Source: JBFMDN01 sp040753915
GTDB lineage: Bacteria; Desulfobacterota; Desulfomonilia; Desulfomonilales; Desulfomonilaceae
NCBI GenBank assembly: GCA_040753915.1
Contig: JBFMDN010000087.1
Location: 1 to 20,973 of the forward strand
Direction of reading: 5' to 3'
DNA: 20,973 nt
Under the pieces are notes generated by a model. That model was not told the DNA's origin. It did no database searches and saw nothing but the letters and a program-made list of their open reading frames with translations. Each line of letters starts with the position of its first letter. Position 1 is the first letter of the stretch. Position numbers and translations under genes: made by a program. Below, in pieces: positions 1 through 7,485 of this stretch.

Positions 1-121
1 CAACCCTCTCCCAGAGGGAGAGGGAGCCGAAAGAATCCCCTCTCCCCCGCTTCGGGGGAGAGGGTCAGGGTGAGGGGGTGTGCCACGATTATCACGGACT
101 GCCTGCTTTTGAGACACTTTC
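1..121 (-). mobile_element. Inverted-repeat element copy 1 (MITE-like, cut by the window edge)
   Basis: Non-coding. Its right end (107-121) reads TTTTGAGACACTTTC, a degenerate version of the terminal repeat TTTGAGACAGTTTC seen in two other copies. Read on the minus strand, it matches the left part of the copy at 13520-13716 almost base for base: the end, then AATCGTGGCACACC, CCTCACCCTGA, and the nested palindrome CTCTCCCCC/GGGGGAGAG. The left end lies outside the window. No ORF of note is inside. Calling it a MITE is inference from size, termini and dispersion. Confidence 0.65.
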
Positions 122-126
122 TTCTA

Positions 127-339
127 GGCTGCCATTCTTAGAGATGCAGGCCACAAGCCTGCACTACAGGCTTGCACTAGATGGGGGGCCTCAGATGTGG
201 GGTAGCCTTTCAGGCTGCCATTCTTAGAGATGCAGGCCAAAAGCCTGCACTACAGGCTTGCACTAGATGGGGGGCCTCAGATGTGGGGTAGCCTTTCAGG
301 CTGCCATTCTTAGGGATGCAGGCTAAAAGCCTGCACTAC
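127..339. repeat. 86-bp tandem repeat, about 2.5 copies
   Basis: Copy 1 is 127-212, copy 2 is 213-298 and a partial copy 3 is 299-339. Copies 1 and 2 are almost identical; the partial copy has a few substitutions. Each unit starts GGCTGCCATTCTTAG and contains a short hairpin, GCAGGC-N5-GCCTGC, followed by CTGCACTAC. No coding capacity is apparent. It lies directly beside the inverted-repeat element and ends 14 bases before the stop codon of the TPR gene, so it may have spread with the element or may act as a transcript-end structure. Confidence 0.85.
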
Positions 340-353
340 GTTGCCGGATCCCG

Positions 354-854
354 CTAGCGCGATCTGTGACCGGAGCGCGGTCGTCTCACGTCATCCTGAT
401 CGTCGCCTGCCCGCTGAGATTTCGTTTTGGCCTGGGAAATCCACCACTTAATTACCGAACGCCACTTGGCATCCGGTACGAGCGGCAACGCTCGGCTGTA
501 TAGGTTAACAGCCCTGTCGTAATCACCTTTGATCTCGCAGAGCTTGGCTAAATACTCCAGGGCCAGGTAGTAATCCGGCTTTAATTGGAGAGCCTTTTCA
601 TAATCACTGATGGCTGAATCGATATTGCCTGCCATTTGGTGGGCAGCCGCGCGCTGGAGGTATATTTCGGGGTTCGAAGGATCCTGTTCAGCAGCCCGTG
701 TGTAGAGAGATATGGCAGCATCCCATTCTCTTGCGGTGGCAGCGAGGTATCCATCTCGGAAGTATTGACGAGCCTCATGTTCTTGGGCAAGCCCATATGA
801 GAGAGGCGAACACATTACGATAGCCAGGCACACAAAAAGACCTTTCCGCATCAT
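354..854 (-). CDS. Secreted or periplasmic TPR-repeat protein
   Basis: A 166-residue protein with an N-terminal signal sequence (MMRKGLFVCLAIVMCS..., hydrophobic core at about 5-20, likely cleavage near YGLA-Q). It is followed by three consecutive TPR units at about residues 28-61, 62-95 and 96-130, recognisable by the repeated A..Y..G....A...Y..A....P pattern. The C-terminal tail is short, basic and polar. TPR arrays bind proteins; no enzymatic domain is seen and the partner is unknown. The start at 854 is preferred because GGGAG lies 10 bases upstream and it exposes the signal peptide; the in-frame ATG at 938 would bury that peptide behind 28 residues. The gene is separated from the glucan phosphorylase by about 300 bases and probably has its own promoter. 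The last codons reach into the boundary of the tandem repeat region. Confidence 0.8.
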   Translation of the reverse strand: MMRKGLFVCLAIVMCSPLSYGLAQEHEARQYFRDGYLAATAREWDAAISLYTRAAEQDPSNPEIYLQRAAAHQMAGNIDSAISDYEKALQLKPDYYLALEYLAKLCEIKGDYDRAVNLYSRALPLVPDAKWRSVIKWWISQAKTKSQRAGDDQDDVRRPRSGHRSR

Positions 855-906
855 TGAAAGGAGTCTCCCGCATTCGAGGTTGGTCACGGGTCTCGTGAAG
901 CCAAGC

Positions 907-928
907 TCAACGTGCATCCCCACGTTGA
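907..928. promoter_or_regulatory. Inverted repeat TCAACGTG-N6-CACGTTGA upstream of the TPR gene
   Basis: Perfect 8-bp arms (907-914 and 921-928) with a 6-base loop. A third half-site, TCAACGT, lies at 964-970. On the minus strand a possible -10 box (TATTAT, 952-947) sits between them, with no convincing -35. The arrangement could be an operator or a leader hairpin for the TPR gene. The symmetry is seen directly; the function is inference. The rest of the 855-1151 gap shows nothing else that I recognise. Confidence 0.4.
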
Positions 929-1151
929 AGTCATGCAACTAAATTTATAATACCATGTCCCACTCAACGTAGAAAGACATTCCTGCTCCCGAGCTTTCAG
1001 AGCCATCCTCAGGAACTGGTGGCTGTCAACTCAGGCAGCAAGCATAAGACGCGGAGTCCGATGACGGGGTGTTCCGGCGCTATTTTGGGGATCTCGCGGA
1101 ATGACTGACCGCCTCGCCCACACCACGAGCATTCGTGCACTGGATTATATC

Positions 1152-3704
1152 TTACCCCCACGTCACCAGATTGAGAGAAAGCGGATTCACCAGACAGGGG
1201 TGGAAGGGAAGGACCCGCACTCGGTATGCGTACATTCCCGTCTCCTGGCATGGAATGATCCCCTTGTAGGTCCATACCCCCTCGGACCGCTTGCCGTCGG
1301 ACATCATAACTCTCATGTCCCGATTGGCGATCGACTCCGAGTCCCCAACCGCGGTTCCGTAGCAGAGGTCTACTACGACTTCCACATCGCTGAGCTGGCC
1401 CAGTTGAATGGTAGCCGTTACTTCCAGATTTTCCCCGAGAGCCACGCGATCGCCCCGAGGGAGAGACACGTCCAGAATCTTCACGTCTTTCCACAGAGCT
1501 CGAATCTTTTGCTTCCAGTTTCTCAATTCCTTCGCGCGAGCCATGCGGGCTTCGCCGAGTATCTGGTGGGCCAGGCCCGCGGTCACGTAGTAATCCTCCA
1601 TGTACTCTTCTATCATCCTGTGAGAATTGAAATGAACACAGATCTTCGCCATGCTGCTTTTCATCATTTCCACCCACCGGTGGGGGACGCCATCCGGCCC
1701 TCGGTCAAAGAACAAGGGGATTACTTCTTTTTCCAGTAGGCTGTAGATCTCTTCCGTTTCCACTTTGTCCTGGTACGCCGGATCCTCATAGTCCCTTCCT
1801 CCCACGGCCCATCCGTTGGTCCCGTCGTACGCCTCGGGCCACCACCCATCCAGGACGCTGAGGTTGAGAGCCCCGTTTGCCGCAGCCTTCATGCCCGATG
1901 TGCCGCAGGCCTCCATGGGCCTTCTCGGATTATTGAGCCACACGTCTACCCCTTGCACCAGGTAGCGTGCAACGTTCAAGTCGTAGTCTTCAATGAACAC
2001 GATTTTCCGTCGGAAGCCTTCCTGCCTGGATTGCTGGACAACCTTTTTGATAAGCTCCTTTCCCGAATGATCCCGAGGGTGTGCCTTTCCAGCGAATATG
2101 AATTGCACTGGTCGCCGTTTGTCCGAGATGATACGGAGGAGGCGATCCGGGTCTGTCAAGATGAGGCCCGCTCGCTTGTAAGGTGCAAATCTTCGCGCAA
2201 ATCCAATGGTCAAGGCTTCAGGATTGAGGTACTCCCTCACCACACGGCTTTCCGGAACGAATCTCCCGTTGATTCGCATCTGATTCAGCAGTCGCTTCCG
2301 GCAGAAGGCAACCAGGCGCTCTCTTCTCGTCTCGTGGACGCGCCACAACTCATCGTGGGGAATCTTGTACACACGCGACCATATTTTCTCGTTGTCAGGC
2401 TCTTCGATCCAACCATCACCAAGATATCGCTCAAAAAGATCTGCCATCTCTTTGGAAACATAGGATGGAATGTGCACCCCGTTCGTCACGTATCCAATGG
2501 GGATGTCTTCTTCGTCCACATGAGGCCAGACACTGCGCCACATCTTTCTCGAAACGACACTGTGGAGGCGGCTTACAGCATTGACCCCCCGAGACAAGCG
2601 GAGCGCCAAAACTGCCATGGACAGCGGAGAGCTCTTATCATCTGGATTCTCTCTCCCCAAGTCCATGAGGTCTTGCACAGTCATACCCAGGGATTCCATA
2701 TATCGTCGAAAGTAGCGATCCACCAGTTCCGGAGAAAACATGTCGATTCCTGCCGGAACAGGAGTGTGCGTTGTGAAAACCGTCGATCCCGCGACAGCCT
2801 CCGCTGCCACGTCAAACGGCACGCGGGAGGTGATCATAGTCTGGCGTATCCGTTCCAGAGCCGCGAATGCAGCATGGCCCTCATTCAGGTGATAGACGAA
2901 CGGCCAGAGGCCCATGAGATGGATCGCTCGTGCCCCTCCTATGCCAAGCACCAGTTCCTGCCGTATGCGCATGTCGATGTCACCACCGTACAGCTCGGCA
3001 GTAATGAGCCTGTCCTGGGCAGAATTATCCGGATGGCTGGAATCGAGAAGATAGAGGGGAGTCCGGCCCACCTGAATCTTCCAAATGCGAATCTTGACGG
3101 GCCTGTCGTCGATGTCCAGCTCCACTACCGCCTGATTCCCGCTCCCATCAAGAACCTCACTCACGGGCATGTTGTAGAAGTCGTTGGCGGGATAGGATTC
3201 TTGTTGCCATCCGTAGATGTTAAGATACTGCTTAAAATACCCCTTCTGATAGAGCAAGCCTATGCCGACGAGCGGGAACATGAGGTTCGATGCGCTTTTC
3301 AAATGATCCCCTGCAAGTACTCCGAGGCCGCCGGAATAGACGGGAATGCATTCGTTCAGCCCGTATTCCATGCTGAAATAGGCAATACGATAATCTATGG
3401 GCCTCTCCATGCGGAAAGAGTACTCCCCTCGACGGCCGATGTATTCGTCAAACGCTTTCTCGGCCAGCCTGATTCTGTCCATCAGGGCAGGGTCCTGAAT
3501 GATCTCTCTCTTCCGCTCCTCCGAAAGATTTGCCAGCAACAAAACCGGGTTATGTCCGCACTCCTCCCAAATATCGGGATCGAAGGTTTGAAAAAGACGG
3601 GTCACATCCGGGTTCCAGGTGAACCAGAGATTCATGGCTATGGCTTTCATGCCCTGCAATTCCGCCGGCAAATCAGGTTGGACCAATAGATGACGGAGCT
3701 TCAT
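1152..3704 (-). CDS. glgP: Alpha-glucan (glycogen/maltodextrin) phosphorylase, GT35 family
   Basis: An 850-residue cytoplasmic enzyme that phosphorolyses alpha-1,4-glucans to glucose-1-phosphate using pyridoxal phosphate. The N-terminus (about 12-95) matches the DUF3417 region typical of the shorter bacterial and archaeal phosphorylases (MNLWFTWNPD). The body carries YFSMEYGLNE, YSGGLGVLAGDHLKSAS, NEGHAAF and FTTHTPVPAGID. The PLP motif is EACGTSGMKAAANGALNLS, with the Schiff-base lysine at K606. Residues beyond about 740 form the family's beta-rich C-terminal domain. The start at 3704 has GGAGG six bases upstream and gives the family N-terminus MKLRHLLVQPDLP; the open frame extends 51 codons further upstream without family similarity. 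There are no other glycogen genes in the window, so it stands alone here. No terminator is visible downstream. Confidence 0.96.
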   Translation of the reverse strand: MKLRHLLVQPDLPAELQGMKAIAMNLWFTWNPDVTRLFQTFDPDIWEECGHNPVLLLANLSEERKREIIQDPALMDRIRLAEKAFDEYIGRRGEYSFRMERPIDYRIAYFSMEYGLNECIPVYSGGLGVLAGDHLKSASNLMFPLVGIGLLYQKGYFKQYLNIYGWQQESYPANDFYNMPVSEVLDGSGNQAVVELDIDDRPVKIRIWKIQVGRTPLYLLDSSHPDNSAQDRLITAELYGGDIDMRIRQELVLGIGGARAIHLMGLWPFVYHLNEGHAAFAALERIRQTMITSRVPFDVAAEAVAGSTVFTTHTPVPAGIDMFSPELVDRYFRRYMESLGMTVQDLMDLGRENPDDKSSPLSMAVLALRLSRGVNAVSRLHSVVSRKMWRSVWPHVDEEDIPIGYVTNGVHIPSYVSKEMADLFERYLGDGWIEEPDNEKIWSRVYKIPHDELWRVHETRRERLVAFCRKRLLNQMRINGRFVPESRVVREYLNPEALTIGFARRFAPYKRAGLILTDPDRLLRIISDKRRPVQFIFAGKAHPRDHSGKELIKKVVQQSRQEGFRRKIVFIEDYDLNVARYLVQGVDVWLNNPRRPMEACGTSGMKAAANGALNLSVLDGWWPEAYDGTNGWAVGGRDYEDPAYQDKVETEEIYSLLEKEVIPLFFDRGPDGVPHRWVEMMKSSMAKICVHFNSHRMIEEYMEDYYVTAGLAHQILGEARMARAKELRNWKQKIRALWKDVKILDVSLPRGDRVALGENLEVTATIQLGQLSDVEVVVDLCYGTAVGDSESIANRDMRVMMSDGKRSEGVWTYKGIIPCQETGMYAYRVRVLPFHPCLVNPLSLNLVTWG

Positions 3705-3964
3705 ATATACCTCCATGACGACACGCGTCATGCCCGAAACCTGCGCGCATCTCTTTTCGCTTGCCTGAGACGTAGTACGCAAGGTACCGCTTAGAGCATC
3801 TTCCCGGGAGCCAAAGACAGGCAGATATGTCCGACCGCTGTCTCTGCCGTCGGGCACCTGGTACCGGATCCCCTGGCTCCTCGAGTGCCGGAGTCATATC
3901 GGCTTAACCAAATGTATCACGTTCCTGGTCTGTCTTTCCATCTCCCAATAACGTCGTTGGCCAG

Positions 3965-4019
3965 TCCTTTCTCACGCGCTGGCAGATCTGTACCCCGGGT
4001 CCGGAATTGTGAGAAAGGA
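3965..4019. repeat. Perfect 11-bp inverted repeat with 33-bp loop
   Basis: TCCTTTCTCAC at 3965-3975 and GTGAGAAAGGA at 4009-4019 are exact reverse complements. They lie in the 425-base gap between the divergent glgP and tetR genes, just upstream of the tetR promoter. The symmetry could be a pair of regulator half-sites, a leader structure or a remnant of an element. Apart from this and the tetR promoter/operator, I see nothing gene-like between 3705 and 4044. Confidence 0.5.
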
Positions 4020-4044
4020 TATTTTGAGGCAGTGCGGCAATATT

Positions 4045-4073
4045 GACCTTAGGGGGGCTGTGGGGTAGTATGA
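4045..4073 (+). promoter_or_regulatory. Sigma70-type promoter of the tetR gene
   Basis: TTGACC (4045-4050), a 17-base spacer, then TAGTAT (4068-4073). The predicted transcription start is near 4080, inside the paired palindromes, and 50 bases before the tetR ATG. The closeness to consensus at both boxes with ideal spacing makes this one of the best promoter calls in the window. Confidence 0.7.
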
Positions 4074-4101
4074 CCATGTGGTCAATGACCAGGCGGTCAC
4101 C
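4073..4101. promoter_or_regulatory. Twin TetR-type operator (two adjacent 14-bp palindromes)
   Basis: TGACCATGTGGTCA (4073-4086, a palindrome apart from its central bases) and TGACCAGGCGGTCA (4088-4101) are separated by one base, so their centres are 15 bp apart. They begin on the last base of the -10 box and cover the expected start of transcription. TGACC-N4-GGTCA palindromes of this size are typical TetR-family operators. The location implies autorepression by the downstream gene product (inference). Confidence 0.75.
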
Positions 4102-4129
4102 CTAACCGATAATTCCACGTGGCTATGTT

Positions 4130-4786
4130 ATGGGTCTCTTCCTTTCATCAGGAACCCGGCTTTTTCAAAACCTCAACCCTGAGAAACGGGAAAAGGTCCT
4201 CCGCGCCGCGGTCAGCGAATTTGCCTCCAAGGGTTATAGAAACGCATCCATGAACACAGTGGTCCGGATTGCCCAGATTAGCAAGGGCAGTCTATTCCAG
4301 TACTTCAGGAGCAAACGGGACCTCTTCGACGGTGTCGTGGAAATGGCAGTCCGCGAGGCAAAGGACTATCTCAGGGCCGTGAGACACCAATCGTCGGGAA
4401 TGACGTTTCCCGACAGACTGGAGCATCTTCTCAGGGCAGGATTTGCTTTCATCGATGATCATCCCCTACTGGCACGAATCTACTTCCACTTACTGCAATC
4501 CGGGGAAGCCCCGTTTGGAGCGGAGCGCATTCGAATGCTCCACCGCATGAGCGACGAGTTTTTGGCAGAGCTTATAGGCGAAGCGATTCACATGGGAGAA
4601 GTGCGCGCAGATCTGGATGTCGAGCGATCTGCATTTCTCGTGAACTCGCTTTTGGAGACGATGCTTCGGGCCTATTACACCGAGCACCTGGCCTCGGGCC
4701 TTGGCTTGTACAAGGGAAAAGGAGAAGACCTGGATAGGTGGGTCCGTGCGTTCCTGGAATTGGTCTCAAAGGGACTGGCACCATAA
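4130..4786 (+). CDS. TetR/AcrR-family transcriptional regulator
   Basis: 218 residues. The N-terminal helix-turn-helix domain (about 18-66) has the family signature, including the recognition segment ending ISKGSLFQYFRSKRDLFDGVV. The rest is the helical ligand-binding domain; no effector can be deduced from sequence. Two operator-like palindromes overlap its promoter 30-60 bases upstream, which suggests negative autoregulation. The ABC importer genes follow on the same strand after 160 bases, without a visible terminator, so they are plausible additional targets. The ATG at 4130 has no strong ribosome binding site, and no better in-frame start exists before the DNA-binding domain. Confidence 0.92.
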   Translation: MGLFLSSGTRLFQNLNPEKREKVLRAAVSEFASKGYRNASMNTVVRIAQISKGSLFQYFRSKRDLFDGVVEMAVREAKDYLRAVRHQSSGMTFPDRLEHLLRAGFAFIDDHPLLARIYFHLLQSGEAPFGAERIRMLHRMSDEFLAELIGEAIHMGEVRADLDVERSAFLVNSLLETMLRAYYTEHLASGLGLYKGKGEDLDRWVRAFLELVSKGLAP

Positions 4787-4946
4787 TTCGTGGAAGGCTG
4801 CCCGTCCATGGTCGACAATGAGACGGACAGGGGAGTGCGCTATGTACGATTCGTGGGCGGGACCACGCATGTTAACACGACAAGTCATCCGCTTCACTGA
4901 AAGTGCGACAGCGTTTTCGAGCGGATTCCGAAAGAGGAGGTTCCTT

Positions 4947-5897
4947 ATGTGGCATCGTTCGGTTGTGTGGCCTCTTGTGTTTTGCAGTCTGCTCTTGGCA
5001 TTCCCGACCCTATCTCACACGGAGGTGAAGGAGATCACCGTTCGCTTTGGTGTCCTGCCAGTGCTTCAAGCATTGCCGCTCTTTGTGGCCGAGGAGAAAG
5101 GTCTCTTTTCCAAGGCCGGTGTGAGAGTGGACCTCACACCTTTCAACACAGCAGCGGAAAAGGACATCGCCCTGAGCTCCGGGAACATCGACGGATGTTT
5201 CGGGGACCTCGTGACGCCCACGGTTCTGATCGGGAACGGACGGGACGTCAAGATCGTGGCAACCAATTATAATACTGCTTCGGATCGCCGCATGTTCGGC
5301 ATTCTGGCGAAACCCGGAGGAAAATACGGATCGCTGAAGGATCTTTCCGGGGTTCCCGTGGCTGTGTCGTCCAACTCGGTGATCGATCACGTGACGCAAG
5401 TGCTCCTGGAGAAAGGGGGCGTGCCTGAAAACAAATACGAGAAACTGGAAGTCAAAAACATCGGAATGCGAATGCAGATGCTTCTTTCAGGCCAGGTGGA
5501 GGCAGCAACCCTCCCGGAGCCGCTCGTCACAGCGGCGATCGGTAAAGGCGCTGTGCTTCTTTCCGACGATGCAGGACTGCAGATAAGCCAGACTGTTCTT
5601 GTTTTTTCCGGTGACATGCTCCAGAAGAGCCCCGAAGCAATTAGGGCGTTCCTCGTTGCTGTGAACGAAGCCAGTCAACTGATCGACAGAGAGCCCGACC
5701 AGGCCAGATCGATTATGGTCGAGCACGTGCGGCTTCCGGACCCTCTTAAGGCGACGTACCCTGTACCCAAGTTTCCTGCCGTGCACGCCCCTGATAGAGA
5801 TTCGGTCCTTGCCACTGTCAAGTGGCTCAAGCAACGGGAGGTTATTCCGCAGCTCCTCAGCTATGAACAGGTTGTGAATGCCAAGCTCGTTCCCTGA
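4947..5897 (+). CDS. ABC transporter substrate-binding protein, SsuA/TauA/THI5-like
   Basis: 316 residues, exported. An N-terminal hydrophobic signal (about 6-22) precedes the mature start near TEVKEITVRFG. The body has the type-II periplasmic-binding fold typical of NMT1/THI5 proteins: LPVLQALPLFVAEEKGLF, an acidic/glycine segment after GNIDGCFGDLV, LKDLSGVPVAV and LSGQVEAATLPEPL. No lipobox cysteine is seen, so it is probably a soluble periplasmic protein. The start at 4947 is set by GAGGAGG six bases upstream and by the signal peptide. An in-frame ATG at 4842, also with GGGGAG upstream, would add 35 residues in front of the signal and is less likely. The gene overlaps the ATPase gene by 20 bases. 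Family members carry sulfonates, nitrate, pyrimidine precursors and other small molecules; the substrate here cannot be assigned. Confidence 0.9.
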   Translation: MWHRSVVWPLVFCSLLLAFPTLSHTEVKEITVRFGVLPVLQALPLFVAEEKGLFSKAGVRVDLTPFNTAAEKDIALSSGNIDGCFGDLVTPTVLIGNGRDVKIVATNYNTASDRRMFGILAKPGGKYGSLKDLSGVPVAVSSNSVIDHVTQVLLEKGGVPENKYEKLEVKNIGMRMQMLLSGQVEAATLPEPLVTAAIGKGAVLLSDDAGLQISQTVLVFSGDMLQKSPEAIRAFLVAVNEASQLIDREPDQARSIMVEHVRLPDPLKATYPVPKFPAVHAPDRDSVLATVKWLKQREVIPQLLSYEQVVNAKLVP

Positions 5898-6639
5898 TCT
5901 GCTCCAGGTTCGACAGGTGACCAAGGTGTATGGATTGGAGAACGGCTCCGTCCCTGCCCTTGGCTCCTGCGACCTGGATCTCGGTTCCGGAAGTACGCTA
6001 GCCCTATTGGGACCGTCCGGCTGCGGTAAGACGACGCTGTTGTTGCTCCTTGCAGGACTGGAGAGCCCGACCACAGGCTCAATCCTCTTCAAGGGAGAGC
6101 AGCTCAGGAGGCCTCACCGGGAAATTGCACTCGTGCTCCAGGACTATGGCCTGTTTCCCTGGAAGACCGTGGGGGACAACGTGCAACTTGGCCTGGAAAT
6201 CAGGAGGGAACACGTGGATCGAGGCAGGATCCGCGACTTGCTGAGCGAGCTGGATATCGCAGACAAGCAGGACGTCTATCCTCAGCAGCTTTCTGGAGGG
6301 CAGAAACAGCGGGTTGCGCTGGCAAGAGCCCTGATACTGAATCCTTCCCTTCTCCTGTTGGACGAGCCGTTCGCCGCTCTGGACACGATAACCCGCGAGC
6401 GACTTCAGGATCTCGTCGCTCTTGCATGGCACCGGAGAAGATTCGGGATGGTGCTGGTTACCCACAACATCCAGGAGGCGGTGCGATTGGGACAACGGAT
6501 TCTCATTATGGGAGGGAATCCAGGTGCGATCGTCGCTTGTGTAGAAAACCCCCAGGGATGTGCACTCGACTGTCGCGGATCGAACGAATTCTACGAGATT
6601 TGCTGCTTGGTGCGCGGTGAGCTGGAGAAGATCTCATGA
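5878..6639 (+). CDS. ABC transporter ATP-binding protein (SsuB/TauB-like)
   Basis: 253 residues, a complete nucleotide-binding domain. Visible motifs are Walker A GPSGCGKTT (45-53), Q-loop glutamine Q88 in LQDYGLFPWKTV, signature LSGGQ (138-142), Walker B LLLLDEP ending at E163, D-loop ALD (167-169) and switch histidine H196 in VTHNIQEA. The FPWKTV after the Q-loop is typical of nitrate/sulfonate/taurine-type importers. It starts inside the end of the binding-protein gene and ends with a 4-base ATGA overlap with the permease gene, which indicates translational coupling in a single operon. The protein energises import from the cytoplasmic side. Confidence 0.95.
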   Translation: MPSSFPDLLQVRQVTKVYGLENGSVPALGSCDLDLGSGSTLALLGPSGCGKTTLLLLLAGLESPTTGSILFKGEQLRRPHREIALVLQDYGLFPWKTVGDNVQLGLEIRREHVDRGRIRDLLSELDIADKQDVYPQQLSGGQKQRVALARALILNPSLLLLDEPFAALDTITRERLQDLVALAWHRRRFGMVLVTHNIQEAVRLGQRILIMGGNPGAIVACVENPQGCALDCRGSNEFYEICCLVRGELEKIS

Positions 6640-7376
6640 AGTCAGGGTGGGGTTACGCGTGGGGAGGGGGACTGCTGCTTCTCGCCTGGCAAGTAGGAGC
6701 CTGGTGGGCGGGGGAATCCGTCATTGCCGGTCCCGTGACGGTTCTGCTCAAGCTGGCTTCAGAAGCGCAGACCCATCGCTTCTGGAGTCATGTGGGTGCA
6801 TCTACACTCCGAATACTTGCAGCCCTGGCCATTTCATTCATCACCGCAGTGCCGCTCGGCTTGTTCCTGGGATCGAGCGCCAGGGCTGATAGGCTCGCCA
6901 CCCCTCTGATTTATCTGACGTACCCCGTTCCAAAGATCGTCTTTCTTCCCCTGGTGATGCTTGTCTTTGGTCTCGGCGATTGGGCGAAGATCGTCATGCT
7001 CTCAATCATCCTCTTCTTTCAGCTCTTGATCACGACACGGGATGCGGCTCGAGGAGTTAGCCGCTCCGCCAGGTATTCTCTGTACAGCCTGGGAGGAACC
7101 AAGCGCCACCTTTTTGCCCACGTCATCTGGCCCTCAAGCCTTCCTTCTGTCTTCACCGCGCTCCGGATAGCCACAGGAACTGTAGTGGCGGTACTCTTTT
7201 TTGTTGAATCCATCGGCACTCGATATGGTATGGGATTCTACATTCTCGATGCGTGGGGCCGCGCGGATGTTCAGCAAATCTTCGCGGGAATCGTAGTCCT
7301 GGCCCTTATGGGGGTAATCCTGTACGAGGCATTTGACATACTCGAACGGGTATTCTGTAAGTGGAGCCAGCTATAG
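6636..7376 (+). CDS. ABC transporter permease (SsuC/TauC-like)
   Basis: 246 residues with about six hydrophobic segments and the BPD_transp_1 fold. The cytoplasmic coupling (EAA-type) loop is SLGGTKRHLFAHVIWPSSLPSVFTALRIA, retaining the G...F....P..LP.....R pattern. The TYPVPKIVFLPLVMLVFGLGDWAKI stretch is characteristic of SsuC/TauC permeases. The ATG overlaps the stop of the ATPase gene (ATGA). Together with the upstream genes it makes a complete one-permease importer, presumably a homodimer in the membrane. A 109-base gap without an obvious terminator leads to the menA-like gene, so read-through is possible. Confidence 0.93.
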   Translation: MKSGWGYAWGGGLLLLAWQVGAWWAGESVIAGPVTVLLKLASEAQTHRFWSHVGASTLRILAALAISFITAVPLGLFLGSSARADRLATPLIYLTYPVPKIVFLPLVMLVFGLGDWAKIVMLSIILFFQLLITTRDAARGVSRSARYSLYSLGGTKRHLFAHVIWPSSLPSVFTALRIATGTVVAVLFFVESIGTRYGMGFYILDAWGRADVQQIFAGIVVLALMGVILYEAFDILERVFCKWSQL

Positions 7377-7485
7377 ACCAGCCCGGAGAAGCTGGATCTC
7401 ACCGTGCTTCTTACGAGATTCTTAGGAAGATAGGGCCTTGTCCCATGGCTTGCCGGTCGCCCCATGTCCACGAGGGAGATACCTT

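Noticed and set aside
127..339. CRISPR-like array
   Set aside because: The 86-bp units are contiguous with no unique spacers, there are only about 2.5 copies, and no cas genes are present.
1953..3689. Long plus-strand open frame (578 codons) opposite the glucan phosphorylase gene
   Set aside because: It is an antisense shadow of a clear GT35 gene; its translation resembles no family and it has no ribosome binding site.
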